The position numbers were made by a program, and so were the translations under genes. Shown in pieces: positions 29,086 to 38,362 of a stretch of 64,000 nucleotides of DNA (position 1 is the first letter of the stretch; every line of letters starts with the position of its first letter). Origin of the DNA: Noviherbaspirillum sp. L7-7A (lineage in GTDB: Bacteria; Pseudomonadota; Gammaproteobacteria; Burkholderiales; Burkholderiaceae_D). The notes under the pieces are model-generated. The model ran no database searches, was not told the DNA's origin, and worked only from the letters and a program-made list of their open reading frames with translations. The stretch spans positions 2,542,001 to 2,606,000 of the forward strand of contig NZ_JAHQRJ010000001.1 in assembly GCF_019052805.1 (NCBI RefSeq), written 5' to 3'.

Positions 29086-30366
29086 TTGGACGCCGTTCCC
29101 CTGTGGGCGCAAATTCTTGCGCTGACTGTACTGATCTGCATTTCCGCATTCTTTGCGATGACCGAGACGGCCCTGATGGCGGCCAACCGGCATCGCCTGC
29201 GCCATCTCGCGCAGAGTGGCAACAAGGGCGCGGCGTCGGCGCTATGGCTGCTGGAACGCACCGACCGCATGCTGACCGTGGTGCTGATTGCCAGCACCTT
29301 GATCAATGCCCTCGCCACTGCGCTGGTCACGCTGATTGCCGTGACCATGTTCGGCAATCAGGAAACCGTGCTTGTCATTGCCATCGTGCTGGTATCGCTG
29401 CTGCTGATCATTTTTGCGCAGATCCTGCCGAAGATCCTCGGGGCCAGCCATCCGGAACGGATTGCAGTGGCTGCCAGCCGCGTGCTGCGCCCGCTGCTGA
29501 CGTTGGCCAAGCCCATGATCTGGCTGGTGCACCTGCTCGTCAGCGGGCTGTTGCGGCTCATGCGGATTCGCATCGGGGCCGGCGCCAGCGAGCAGCCACT
29601 ATCGGCGGACGAGTTGCGCGCCATGGTCATGGAAGGCGGCAATGTGATGCCGAAAAAGCACCGCGCCATCCTGCTCAACCTGTTCGACCTGGAAAAGATT
29701 TCGGTGGAAGACGTGATGACGCCGCGTGCCCAGATCGAGTCGCTGGACCTGTCGGCGCCGGTTGAGGAAATCAGGAAGCAACTCACCACCTGCTATCACA
29801 ACAAGCTGCCGGTGCATCAGGGCGGCATCAATCAGGTGCTGGGCATTCTGCACGTGCGCAAGGCAGTCGCCCTGCTCAGCCAGCAGGAAGCACTGACGGC
29901 GGACGATTTCCGCCGCCTTCTGACGCTGCCCTATTTCATTCCGCAAGACACCGATGTCTTTACCCAGATGCAGTATTTCCAGGAAAACCACGAGCGGCTG
30001 GGGCTCATCGTGGATGAATACGGCGAGGTGCAGGGTCTGGTGACGCTGGATGACCTGATGGAAGAAATCGTCGGCGAATTCACGACGTCCGCGCCGGGCG
30101 GATCGCGGGCGGACAACCATGGCTGGGATGCGCGCGGCGAGTGCCTGATCGAAGGCTCCGCCACCCTGCGTGAAATTAACAAGCGACTGGGCCTTCATTT
30201 CCCGCTCGACGGGCCGAAAACCATGAATGGACTTCTGCTGGAATGGCTGCAGGATATCCCCGAACCGCATGTGGCATTGAAGCTGGCGGGATGCGTGATT
30301 GAAATCGTGCAGGTGCAAAACCAGGCAATCAAAGTGGTAAAACTGGTACAACCGGGAAACAAATAA
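29086..30366 (+). CDS. HlyC/CorC (CNNM-like) transporter with CBS pair
   Basis: 426 residues. An N-terminal DUF21/CNNM membrane domain of about four helices (ISAFFAMTETALMAANRHRL, which is the conserved SxxxxxETAL motif) is followed by two CBS domains (VMTPRAQIESLDLSAP; LGLIVDEYGEVQGLVTLDDL) and a C-terminal CorC_HlyC domain. Such proteins are linked to magnesium or cobalt efflux. No ATG lies before the first helix; the TTG at 29086 has AGGACC about 8 nt upstream and begins the family N-terminus. It stands alone, 155 bp before pilB. Confidence 0.87.
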   Translation: MDAVPLWAQILALTVLICISAFFAMTETALMAANRHRLRHLAQSGNKGAASALWLLERTDRMLTVVLIASTLINALATALVTLIAVTMFGNQETVLVIAIVLVSLLLIIFAQILPKILGASHPERIAVAASRVLRPLLTLAKPMIWLVHLLVSGLLRLMRIRIGAGASEQPLSADELRAMVMEGGNVMPKKHRAILLNLFDLEKISVEDVMTPRAQIESLDLSAPVEEIRKQLTTCYHNKLPVHQGGINQVLGILHVRKAVALLSQQEALTADDFRRLLTLPYFIPQDTDVFTQMQYFQENHERLGLIVDEYGEVQGLVTLDDLMEEIVGEFTTSAPGGSRADNHGWDARGECLIEGSATLREINKRLGLHFPLDGPKTMNGLLLEWLQDIPEPHVALKLAGCVIEIVQVQNQAIKVVKLVQPGNK

Positions 30367-30521
30367 GTTTCTTCTGGTAAAGTAATGTGCGTATATCGAT
30401 ATGCTGTCGAACGTTGCGAACAGTACGACAAGAAAAGACTAAATTTCTTTACAGATCAATACCCTATAGGCATCATCTGAGCGTTTTTACCCTGCCGACG
30501 TAACTTCCCACAGATCAAAAC

Positions 30522-32255
30522 ATGGCGGCAAATCCTCCGAATACCGTGTCCAGCATGCCCCTGTCCGGCCTTGCCCGCTCACTGTCGCAGGCCGGGCGCC
30601 TGAGCATGGCGCAGGCGGAAACCTGCAGCAGGAAGGCAGCAAGCGAAAAGATATCGCTGATCGACGCGCTGCTCGAGGAAAAGGCGATCGATTCCAGGTC
30701 GCTGGCCATTTTTTGCGCCGAGACATTTGGCTATCCCCTGCTGGAGCTGTCGGCGTTCAACCTGGGCAACCTGCCGGAAAAGGCCATCGACCCCAAGCTG
30801 ATGCAAAGCCAGCGGGTCATGGCGCTGGCCAAGCGTGGCAACCGGCTGTCGGTGGCGCTTTCGGACCCCACCAACACCCAGGCGCTGGAACAGATCAAGT
30901 TCCAGACCGAGATGACCGTGGAACCGGTCATCGTCGATCACCAGCAGCTGGTGCGGGCAATCGAAAAGCTGAGCCAGAGTGCCGAGCAAAACCTCAATGA
31001 ACTGATAGGCGACGACCTCGACAATATCGATTTCGCCGACGACGACGCCGCTCCCAATACCGCTGCCGACGGCCTGTCGACCGATATCGACGATGCGCCG
31101 GTGGTGCGCTTCCTGCAGAAGATCCTGATCGACGCCATCAACATGGGCGCATCGGACCTGCATTTCGAGCCGTTTGAAAAGTACTACCAGATCCGCTTCC
31201 GGGTGGACGGCGTGCTGCGCGAGGTGGCCCAGCCGCCGCTGGCGATCAAGGAAAAGCTCGCTTCCCGCATCAAGGTGATTTCCAAGCTCGACATTTCCGA
31301 AAAGCGGGTGCCGCAGGACGGGCGGATGAAGCTGGTGCTGTCAAAGACGCGCGCAATCGACTTCCGCGTCAGCACCCTGCCGACGCTGTTCGGCGAAAAA
31401 ATCGTGATGCGTATCCTGGACGCGACGCAGGCGCAGATGGGCATCGAGTCGCTGGGCTATGAACCGTACCAGAAGGACCTGCTGATGGATGCGATCCAGC
31501 GTCCCTATGGCATGGTCCTGGTGACCGGCCCGACCGGCTCCGGCAAGACCGTTTCGCTCTACACCTGCCTCAACATCCTGAACAAGCCGGGCATCAACAT
31601 CTCGACTGCGGAAGACCCGGCCGAGATCAACCTGCCCGGCGTCAATCAGGTCAATGTCAACGACCGCGCCGGCCTGACCTTTCCGGTGGCGCTGAAGGCG
31701 TTTCTGCGGCAGGACCCGGACATCATCATGGTCGGCGAGATTCGCGATCTGGAAACCGCCGACATTGCGATCAAGGCGGCCCAAACCGGCCACATGGTGT
31801 TTTCGACGCTGCATACCAATGACGCGCCGTCGACGCTGACACGGCTGATGAACATGGGCGTGGCGCCGTTCAACATCGCTTCCTCGGTAATCATGATCAC
31901 CGCGCAGCGACTGGCGCGCCGGCTCTGCACCTGCAAGCAGCCCACCGTGATTCCCGATGAATCCCTGCTCGAAGCCGGTTACACCGAAGACGAGCTGGAC
32001 GGCACCTGGACGCCCTACAAGGCGGTCGGCTGCGAACGCTGCAACGGCAGCGGCTACAAGGGACGGGTCGGCATCTACCAGATCATGCCGATTTCGGAAG
32101 CCATCGAAAAAATCATCCTGGCGCATGGCACCGCGCTCGAGATTGAAGCACAAGCCAGGCTGGACGGCGTCAAGACGCTGCGCGAGGCCGGACTGGCCAA
32201 GGTCAGAAGCGGCCTGACCAGCCTCGAAGAAGTGCTGGGCTGCACCAACATCTAA
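30522..32255 (+). CDS. pilB: Type IV pilus assembly ATPase PilB
   Basis: 577-residue cytoplasmic hexameric ATPase that powers pilus extension. The MshEN/T2SSE N-terminal domain lies in about residues 30-150, then the ATPase core: Walker A GPTGSGKTVS near residue 335, the Asp box (AEDPAEINLPG), Walker B (DIIMVGEIRDLETA) and the His box (HTNDAPS). A four-Cys zinc site (CTCKQP; CERCNGSG) is typical of PilB/GspE extension motors and absent from PilT. pilC starts 10 bp after the stop. The pilS/pilR regulators are about 19 kb to the left. Confidence 0.95.
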   Translation: MAANPPNTVSSMPLSGLARSLSQAGRLSMAQAETCSRKAASEKISLIDALLEEKAIDSRSLAIFCAETFGYPLLELSAFNLGNLPEKAIDPKLMQSQRVMALAKRGNRLSVALSDPTNTQALEQIKFQTEMTVEPVIVDHQQLVRAIEKLSQSAEQNLNELIGDDLDNIDFADDDAAPNTAADGLSTDIDDAPVVRFLQKILIDAINMGASDLHFEPFEKYYQIRFRVDGVLREVAQPPLAIKEKLASRIKVISKLDISEKRVPQDGRMKLVLSKTRAIDFRVSTLPTLFGEKIVMRILDATQAQMGIESLGYEPYQKDLLMDAIQRPYGMVLVTGPTGSGKTVSLYTCLNILNKPGINISTAEDPAEINLPGVNQVNVNDRAGLTFPVALKAFLRQDPDIIMVGEIRDLETADIAIKAAQTGHMVFSTLHTNDAPSTLTRLMNMGVAPFNIASSVIMITAQRLARRLCTCKQPTVIPDESLLEAGYTEDELDGTWTPYKAVGCERCNGSGYKGRVGIYQIMPISEAIEKIILAHGTALEIEAQARLDGVKTLREAGLAKVRSGLTSLEEVLGCTNI

Positions 32256-32265
32256 AGGAAAACCC

Positions 32266-33486
32266 ATGGCCAGTGGCGCAAGCGTTCACAACATCAAGGA
32301 ATCGATCTATGCCTGGGAAGGCCGCGACCGCAGCGGCAAGCAGGTGCGGGGCGAACTGCGCGCCAGCGGCGAGAACGTGGTCAGCGCCACGCTGCGGCGC
32401 CAGGGCATCCTGGTGCACAAGGTCAAGAAGCGCACGCTGCGCAGCGGCCGCAAGGTTACCGAGAAGGACATCACGCTCTTCACCCGGCAACTGGCGACCA
32501 TGATGAAGGCCGGCGTGCCTCTGCTGCAGTCGTTCGACATCGTCGCCAAGGGCCATTCCAATCCTTCGGTGTCCAAGCTGGTTCAGGACATTCGCGGCGA
32601 CGTGGAAACCGGTACCAGCCTGAACCAGGCATTCCGCAAGTTCCCGCTGTATTTCGATCCGCTGTTCTGCAACCTGGTGGCCGCCGGCGAACAGGCAGGC
32701 ATCCTGGAAGACCTGCTGACCAGGCTGGCGATCTACAAGGAAAAGACCCTGGCCATCAAGGGCAAGATCAAGTCGGCGATGTTCTACCCGGTATCCATCC
32801 TGGCGGTGGCCTTCATCGTCACCGCCGTGATCATGATCTGGGTGGTGCCCGCCTTCAAGGAAGTCTTCACCAGCTTTGGCGCGGACCTGCCGGCGCCGAC
32901 GCTGATCGTCATGTCCATGTCCGACTTCTTCGTGGCCAACTGGTACTTCATCTTCGGCGGCCTGTTCGGCAGCCTCTACCTGTTCTTTCAGGCCTGGCGC
33001 CGATCGCCGGCCATGCAGCGCAAGATGGATGCGCTGCTGCTGAAGGCGCCCATCTTCGGTCCGGTGGTGCGCAAGGCCACCATCGCGCGCTGGACACGCA
33101 CCCTGGCCACGATGTTCGCCGCCGGCGTGCCGCTGGTGGAGTCGCTGGACTCGGTCGGCGGCGCGTCCGGCAATGCTGTCTACCAGGATGCCACCCGCAA
33201 GATACAGACCGAAGTCAGCACCGGCACCAGCCTGACGATTGCGATGCAGAATGCCGATGTGTTCCCGAACATGGTCACGCAGATGGTTGCCATCGGCGAG
33301 GAATCGGGCGCGCTGGACCAGATGCTGGGCAAGGTTGCCGACTTTTATGAAGATGAAGTCGACCAGGCGGTGGAATCCCTGTCCAGCCTGATGGAACCGC
33401 TGATCATGGTGATCCTGGGCGTGCTGATCGGCGGCCTGGTGGTGGCCATGTATCTGCCTATCTTCAAGCTGGGCTCGGTGGTCTGA
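32266..33486 (+). CDS. pilC: Type IV pilus inner-membrane platform protein PilC
   Basis: 406 residues with two GspF domains, each a helical bundle followed by membrane helices: FTRQLATMMKAGVPLLQSFD in the first and WTRTLATMFAAGVPLVESLD in the second, the tandem signature of PilC/GspF. It couples the PilB motor to pilin assembly. In many relatives pilD (prepilin peptidase) follows; here the next gene is an unrelated cupin on the opposite strand, so the operon is cut to pilBC. A strong AAAGGAAA lies before the ATG. Confidence 0.95.
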   Translation: MASGASVHNIKESIYAWEGRDRSGKQVRGELRASGENVVSATLRRQGILVHKVKKRTLRSGRKVTEKDITLFTRQLATMMKAGVPLLQSFDIVAKGHSNPSVSKLVQDIRGDVETGTSLNQAFRKFPLYFDPLFCNLVAAGEQAGILEDLLTRLAIYKEKTLAIKGKIKSAMFYPVSILAVAFIVTAVIMIWVVPAFKEVFTSFGADLPAPTLIVMSMSDFFVANWYFIFGGLFGSLYLFFQAWRRSPAMQRKMDALLLKAPIFGPVVRKATIARWTRTLATMFAAGVPLVESLDSVGGASGNAVYQDATRKIQTEVSTGTSLTIAMQNADVFPNMVTQMVAIGEESGALDQMLGKVADFYEDEVDQAVESLSSLMEPLIMVILGVLIGGLVVAMYLPIFKLGSVV

Positions 33487-33564
33487 TAACGTCGCTCGCT
33501 CCCGATTGCCTCAGACTACTGACAGCATCTGGCGCATTGCGGCCATGCGACAGATGCGCACCGT

Positions 33565-34008
33565 TCATGCAGGCCGGAAAAAGATCTGATTCCGTCGGCC
33601 TATGTCCGGAATCCTGGCCCGGTCGTCCGGGCCTTTCACTTCGCGATCGACATCCCGGAAGAAGGCCTCGGCGTGGGCTGGCGCATCCATGATGAGCATG
33701 CGCGCCGGATCGTCGGAATTACCCTGAAAACCATGCAGCGTACCGCCCGGCGCATAAAGGAATTCGCCTGCCCTGATGACCCGCTCCTGTCCTTCCAGCA
33801 GGAAGCGCACTTGCCCGTGCGTGACGTAATACGCTTCATCCCAGGCATGATCGTGCGGCGGCGGGCCTGCATGCTTTGGAAGCACGACTTCCATCATGGA
33901 CCATGCATGATCGGTCTGGTCGCCGGTGCAGAGGAACCTGACCTTTGCCCCGAGCACACTCAAGGTTTCGCCCTCTTCCTGTTTCACCACAACGGATTGC
34001 TTGCTCAT
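33565..34008 (-). CDS. Cupin-domain protein
   Basis: 147-residue single cupin barrel. Motif 1 is PPPHDHAWDEAYYVTHGQVRF, with the His-X-His and Glu metal ligands, and motif 2 includes GEFLYAPGGTLHGFQG with the final His. Members bind a metal and range from dioxygenases to sugar-binding proteins; nothing in the sequence picks one. A good AAGGAGG site precedes the ATG. It stands alone between pilC and the AI-2E-family gene, convergent with pilC. Confidence 0.82.
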   Translation of the reverse strand: MSKQSVVVKQEEGETLSVLGAKVRFLCTGDQTDHAWSMMEVVLPKHAGPPPHDHAWDEAYYVTHGQVRFLLEGQERVIRAGEFLYAPGGTLHGFQGNSDDPARMLIMDAPAHAEAFFRDVDREVKGPDDRARIPDIGRRNQIFFRPA

Positions 34009-34208
34009 GACATCCTCCTTTCAAGGCCAGCACTACAAGTCATGTCAGATCACAGGGGACGAGATGTCAATGAAAAATGCGACTGCCTTTGCTGTAGGCC
34101 ATCAGGAACCAATGCACCGTGCCCGGCAAGCCGGCTTCGACACGTTGAACGACAGCGTGATCAAGTCGGGTTGCAAAACGTGAGTTGAAGCTACAGCGCT
34201 GCCTTGCC

Positions 34209-35423
34209 CTACTCCTCGTTCTTTTCTGCAATCTTGACGGCAAGCGCCGCTGCCTTGTCCGCCGGCAGGCCCTCGGCGCGGCGCGCATACTCCTGTGCGG
34301 TTCTCTCGTCCTCTTCCTTTTGCTCTTCCCGTTCCGTATCCAGCCCGTCACCAGGAAGCTCGATGCGTAACTCCTCGATCAGCATGAATAGCGTGGCCGC
34401 GACCGGCAGGGCCAGCAGCGCGCCGACGACGCCATAAAGCGTGCCGCCCGCCAGCAAGGCAAAGAACACGACCGACGATGGCATGCGCAACGCGCGACCG
34501 TAGACCAGCGGAATCAGCAGCCGGCTTTCAAACTCTTCATAGGCAAACATCAGGACGAACACGATGACTGCCGTGGTCTGGCTCTGCGCCAGGGCCGCCA
34601 GCGTGGTTGGGATGATGGTCAGGAAGAAATTGATGAAGGGCAGCACATCCGCCACGGCGCCAAAGGCTGCGATCGCCAGGGCGTTGGGCACGCCGCACAG
34701 GGTCAGCAGGACGAAGATGAACACGCCCATGCACAGGCTGGTAATGGCCTGGCCGCGCAGATAGCCGCCGACGATCGTCTGCAGATTCAGCAGGATGCGC
34801 GACAGAGGGATGTGCTGCGTCCGCGGCACCACCGCAAACAGCGCGCCACGCAGCCGCTCGCCATCGATGGCGATATACAGCGCCAGAAACACCGCGGCGA
34901 CGCCATAGGCGACAACCTCAAGAACGTTTTTGGAAAATGCCAGCATCTCGGCGCGGGATGCCTTCAGCAATGGCCCGTACTGAAGCGTGCGCAGCCCTTC
35001 GGCCAGCGGCTCGGCATAGCGATAGCGCGCAAGAAAGGCTGCCAGTTTTTCCCGCAGTTCCGGTTCCTGGCTCAGCAGGCTGGCGACCTGCTTGGCCAGC
35101 GCCGGCAGCGTCACGGTCAGCAAGGCCGCCAGCAGCAGCAACAGGCTGGCGAACACGATGGCAATGGCCATGCCGCGTCGTAATCCGTGCCGCTCCAGCC
35201 AGCTGATCATTGGATAGAGGGTTGCCACGATCATGAGCGCCGTGACCAGCACAAGGATGACGGGCGCCAGCCGTGCCAGCATCCACACCATGCCGGCGAG
35301 CAGCAGCGCGACGACCATGCTCAACGGGGTAATCTCGACCTGCAGCGTTGGCTTGCGCACGGCAACCAGCGGCTCGTCGAGCGGTTGCGGCTTGTGCAGG
35401 TGGGGCGGCTCGGGCGGTTTCAT
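34209..35423 (-). CDS. AI-2E family transporter (PerM/YdiK-like)
   Basis: 404 residues with about seven or eight membrane helices in the PerM order: a paired N-terminal hairpin (PLSMVVALLLAGMVWMLARL), a soluble stretch rich in Leu and Glu (LSQEPELREKLAAFLARY), then the conserved late block LRGQAITSLCMGVFIFVLL and PFINFFLTIIPTTLAAL. The family is named for autoinducer-2 export, but most members have unknown substrates and some are Na+/H+ antiporters. The tail is a highly charged extension of about 45 residues (REEQKEEDERTAQEY). It stands alone, so no substrate can be inferred. The 160 bp upstream hold nothing clear. Confidence 0.85.
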   Translation of the reverse strand: MKPPEPPHLHKPQPLDEPLVAVRKPTLQVEITPLSMVVALLLAGMVWMLARLAPVILVLVTALMIVATLYPMISWLERHGLRRGMAIAIVFASLLLLLAALLTVTLPALAKQVASLLSQEPELREKLAAFLARYRYAEPLAEGLRTLQYGPLLKASRAEMLAFSKNVLEVVAYGVAAVFLALYIAIDGERLRGALFAVVPRTQHIPLSRILLNLQTIVGGYLRGQAITSLCMGVFIFVLLTLCGVPNALAIAAFGAVADVLPFINFFLTIIPTTLAALAQSQTTAVIVFVLMFAYEEFESRLLIPLVYGRALRMPSSVVFFALLAGGTLYGVVGALLALPVAATLFMLIEELRIELPGDGLDTEREEQKEEDERTAQEYARRAEGLPADKAAALAVKIAEKNEE

Positions 35424-35583
35424 CGCGACAGTGTCCGGATGACAGCGAACATGGCCATGGTGATCCTGCCATGAATATTGTCAAGCCATCATGCTGCCAA
35501 TCAATTGAGCGCATGCTCAACCGGCTGTATCACGATCCCGGCGCCAGGAAAAACTCGAAGCGACAGTCCGGAGCGGGTGCTTC

Positions 35584-36669
35584 TCACTGCACTGCGTAAC
35601 GGGAAACCGCATCCTCATTCCAGGCGATGCCGAGTCCGTCTCCCCTCGCGCAGACAGTGCCATTTCTTACCTCATAAGGGCTTTCAAGGATCGCTCCGGC
35701 AAAATCGAGGTACTCCAGCCAATCGCAGGTGGGCGTTACCGGCAGCGCATGGGCGCTGGCCTCGACAAAGATGTGGCTCGACAGCGGCAGGGATGCGGCA
35801 TCGGCCTGCGCGGCGGCCGCCATCCAGCCGGTGATGCCGCCGATCTTCATCATGTCGACCATCACGACGTCGGAGGCGCCGGCGCTGACGGCGCGTTGCA
35901 TGTCACGCGGGAACCACCAGTTCTCGCCGGTCTGGATGGGTACGCGTGTCGATGCCCTTACCCTGGCATGTCCCTGAAGATCCTGCGCCGATACCGGTTC
36001 TTCAATCCAGTAGGGATCGAAGTCGGCAAGGCTTCCGATGCGGTGGCAGGCTTCGGTCGGGCCGAGGCTCTGGTTGAAGTCGAGCATCAGGGCAATGTCG
36101 GGCCCGATCATGCGCCGCACTGCGCCCACCGACGCGATATCCTGCGCCAGCGTATCGGCGCCCACCTTGATCTTGATGCCCCGGAAGCCCTGGTCCAGGG
36201 AGCGCTGTATCTGCGCGGCATCGGCAACCGGATCGACGAATCCATAGCTGTCGTATGCCCGTATCGGTTTGGGCTCGCCGCCCAGCAGCGCCACGACCGG
36301 CTTTCCCGCCGCCTTGCCCAGGATGTCCCAGAAAGCCATGTCCAGCCCGGACAGCACCATGCCAAGCAGGCCCTGTGTCCCCAGCAGCCGGAAATGCAGG
36401 TCGAGTTCCTTGATTCTTTCGAAGGGCACGACCCTCTTGCCCTTCAGCAGTTCGCCCAGGTTTTCAGCCAGCTTCACGAGCGGACCCAGCGTGACCGGCG
36501 TGTAGGCAAACAGGTAGGCGCTTCCGGTGACGCCCTGCTCGGTATGGACGTCCAGCAGCACGAGCGGCGCGGCGGGTATGGTGCCCATTGCGGTGCGCAC
36601 CGGGCGGCTGATCGGCGCAACCACGGCACGTGCCACGACATTGCGGATGATGAGCGGTGCATCGTGCAT
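35584..36669 (-). CDS. Mandelate racemase-like enolase-superfamily enzyme
   Basis: 361 residues. It resembles true mandelate racemase throughout: the substrate-cap loop RPVRTAMGT, YLFAYTPV, the KIK motif with both catalytic lysines (GIKIKVGAD), metal ligands D (LDFNQS), E (WIEEPVS) and E (QTGENWW), the Asp-His dyad (VMVDMMKIGG; SSHIFVEASAH) and the late Glu (AILESPYE). Having both the KxK lysine and the His-Asp dyad supports 1,1-proton transfer, i.e. racemisation or dehydration of a 2-hydroxy acid. The substrate cannot be fixed from sequence. An AAGGAGA site precedes the ATG. It lies 197 bp downstream of a TctC-type gene on the same strand. Confidence 0.85.
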   Translation of the reverse strand: MHDAPLIIRNVVARAVVAPISRPVRTAMGTIPAAPLVLLDVHTEQGVTGSAYLFAYTPVTLGPLVKLAENLGELLKGKRVVPFERIKELDLHFRLLGTQGLLGMVLSGLDMAFWDILGKAAGKPVVALLGGEPKPIRAYDSYGFVDPVADAAQIQRSLDQGFRGIKIKVGADTLAQDIASVGAVRRMIGPDIALMLDFNQSLGPTEACHRIGSLADFDPYWIEEPVSAQDLQGHARVRASTRVPIQTGENWWFPRDMQRAVSAGASDVVMVDMMKIGGITGWMAAAAQADAASLPLSSHIFVEASAHALPVTPTCDWLEYLDFAGAILESPYEVRNGTVCARGDGLGIAWNEDAVSRYAVQ

Positions 36670-36866
36670 TGTTGTGTCTCCTTCTGCGTTGAAGAGACCA
36701 CATTAAGGCAGCGATCGGCAGGCAATGCAACAGGCGCATGCCAAGCGGGGGCCAGCAGTGCCTATGGACGGCGCTGCCGCGGCTGGCCATGTGGACGCCG
36801 CGGCAGCAGGCAAATCGGGCCGCTGGCTGCAAGCAGCCATGCGGTCAGGCGATTCTGATGGAAGGC

Positions 36867-37847
36867 CTAGTCGACCTTCGCGCCGGAATCCCTGACGACC
36901 TTGCCCCACTTCACGACATCGGTCCTGATCAGGTTGCCGAAGGCTTCCGGCGTGCCGCCCAGGATGTCGCCGCCCTCGGCGCGTATCTTTTCGCGCACGT
37001 CGGGCATCTGCAGCACGCGGGTGACTTCGCTGTTCAAGCGCGCGATGACGCTGGCTGGCGTTCCGGCAGGCGCGGCCAGGCCAAACCATGTATTGGCGTC
37101 GAAGCCCTTGTAGCCGGCGTCATTGATGGAGGGCACATCGGGAAGGCTCACCGACCGCTTGGCGGAAGTCACCGCCAGCGCGCGCATCTTGCCGCTCTTG
37201 ATATGCGAAATGGCAGTCGGCACGGACGCCATGAAAACGTCCACGGTGCCGCCCATCAGGTCCGTGATGGCCTGCGACGATCCCTTGTAGGGAATGTGCT
37301 GCAGCTTGATGCCGGCTGCACGCTGGAACAGCTCGCCGGTCAGATGGGCCACGGTGCCGTTACCGGGCGTGGCAAAGGTCACATCGCCCGGCTTTGCCTT
37401 TGCCGCGGCAACCACATCGGCCAGCGTCTTGAATTTGGAGCTGGAAGCCACCACCAGCACCAGCGGCGCATCGGCCACGGTGGTAATGGGCGCCAGGTCC
37501 TTGACCGGGTCATACGGCAGCTTGGCATACAGCGTGGGATTGACCGCCAGGTTGCTGGTCTGGCCCATCACGATGGTGTAGCCGTCAGCCGGCGACTTGG
37601 CCGCCATGTCCACGCCGATGTTGCCGCCGGCTCCAGGCCGGTTGTCCACGACGATGGTCCACTTCAATGTTTCAGTCAGCTTGTTGGCAACGACGCGTGA
37701 AATCGTGTCGGTGCCGCCGCCGGGCGGGAACGGCACGACAAGCCGAATCGGCCTGGAGGGATAACTGTCCTGTGCCGATGCCGTCATTCCGTGCAAGGCC
37801 ATGGTGGTCAGCGCGATGCCGGCAATCATGCGGCTCAATGAATACAT
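36867..37847 (-). CDS. Bug/TctC-family periplasmic solute-binding protein (1)
   Basis: 326 residues. The signal peptide (MIAGIALTTMALHGMTASAQ) is followed by the Bug-family start SYPSRPIRLVVPFPPGGGTD and by RLVVDNRPGAGG-like VVDNRPGAGGNIG, with the late VPSINDAGYKGFDANTWFGL. These proteins bind carboxylates in the periplasm, sometimes for a TctAB permease, which is absent here. TCAGGAGA lies before the ATG. Divergent from a second Bug gene at 38363 across 515 bp that contains the LysR operators; read on the minus strand it leads into the racemase-like gene. Confidence 0.92.
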   Translation of the reverse strand: MYSLSRMIAGIALTTMALHGMTASAQDSYPSRPIRLVVPFPPGGGTDTISRVVANKLTETLKWTIVVDNRPGAGGNIGVDMAAKSPADGYTIVMGQTSNLAVNPTLYAKLPYDPVKDLAPITTVADAPLVLVVASSSKFKTLADVVAAAKAKPGDVTFATPGNGTVAHLTGELFQRAAGIKLQHIPYKGSSQAITDLMGGTVDVFMASVPTAISHIKSGKMRALAVTSAKRSVSLPDVPSINDAGYKGFDANTWFGLAAPAGTPASVIARLNSEVTRVLQMPDVREKIRAEGGDILGGTPEAFGNLIRTDVVKWGKVVRDSGAKVD

Positions 37848-38127
37848 GGTGTTCTCCTGATTATTTAATTTTTTCCCGGCAAACGCTCGCGTGAGGCACT
37901 GGCTCTGACATGAAAGGCGCGTTGATGAATGTGCGCCAGATACTGCCTGATGATGCAGGCGGCGGCTTCATATAATCATGGCTGGCGTACGGAGGCAAAG
38001 AACAAGCAAGCGTAAAGCCTCTTCAGGCAACTAATGTCAGCCCGAAACCATTGCCTTCGATATCTCTTCAGCATGTCGGGTATGGGTTGGGTTCCTGGGG
38101 CACAAGTATTGCAGCTAAAGTTTTACA

Positions 38128-38252
38128 GTCCAATTGATAATTTTTGACGATTCATAAATGCAGCTTTAGCCATGCCCGCTTTCCGCTGCATTGAAACTCG
38201 ATTGAAACTGCATAAGCGGCATTTATGAATCGCTGCGAAGTATCAATTGGAC
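38128..38252. promoter_or_regulatory. Inverted pair of composite LysR-type operators between divergent Bug genes
   Basis: Two 34-bp arms (38128-38161 and 38219-38252) form an inverted repeat: GTCCAATTGATA and GATTCATAAATGC are identical between the arms and are separated by a variable 9 nt. Each arm therefore reads TATGAATC-N11-TCAATTGGAC, the left one facing the leftward Bug/racemase genes and the right one facing the rightward Bug gene. Between the arms ATTGAAACT occurs at 38190 and 38201, one helical turn apart. The same composite occurs at 40304-40332. The remainder of the 37848-38362 gap contains no gene. Confidence 0.75.
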
Positions 38253-38362
38253 GTCTCCATTATCTGCTTCGATACTCCCGATCCAAGACTCACAGAGGTG
38301 CCCGTGAATCATCGCGTTATACGGAAAACTCGCGTGGGCATCCATTCATCAGGAGACAAGTC

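Noticed and set aside
34064-34183. 39-codon ORF starting MSMKNATAFAVGHQ between the cupin and AI-2E genes
   Set aside because: Only a weak ribosome site, no family resemblance and no operon partner; not enough to call a gene.
38225-38362. N-terminal extension of the second Bug gene to 38225
   Set aside because: It would run through the right operator arm and precede a good signal peptide that starts at 38363 with its own ribosome site.
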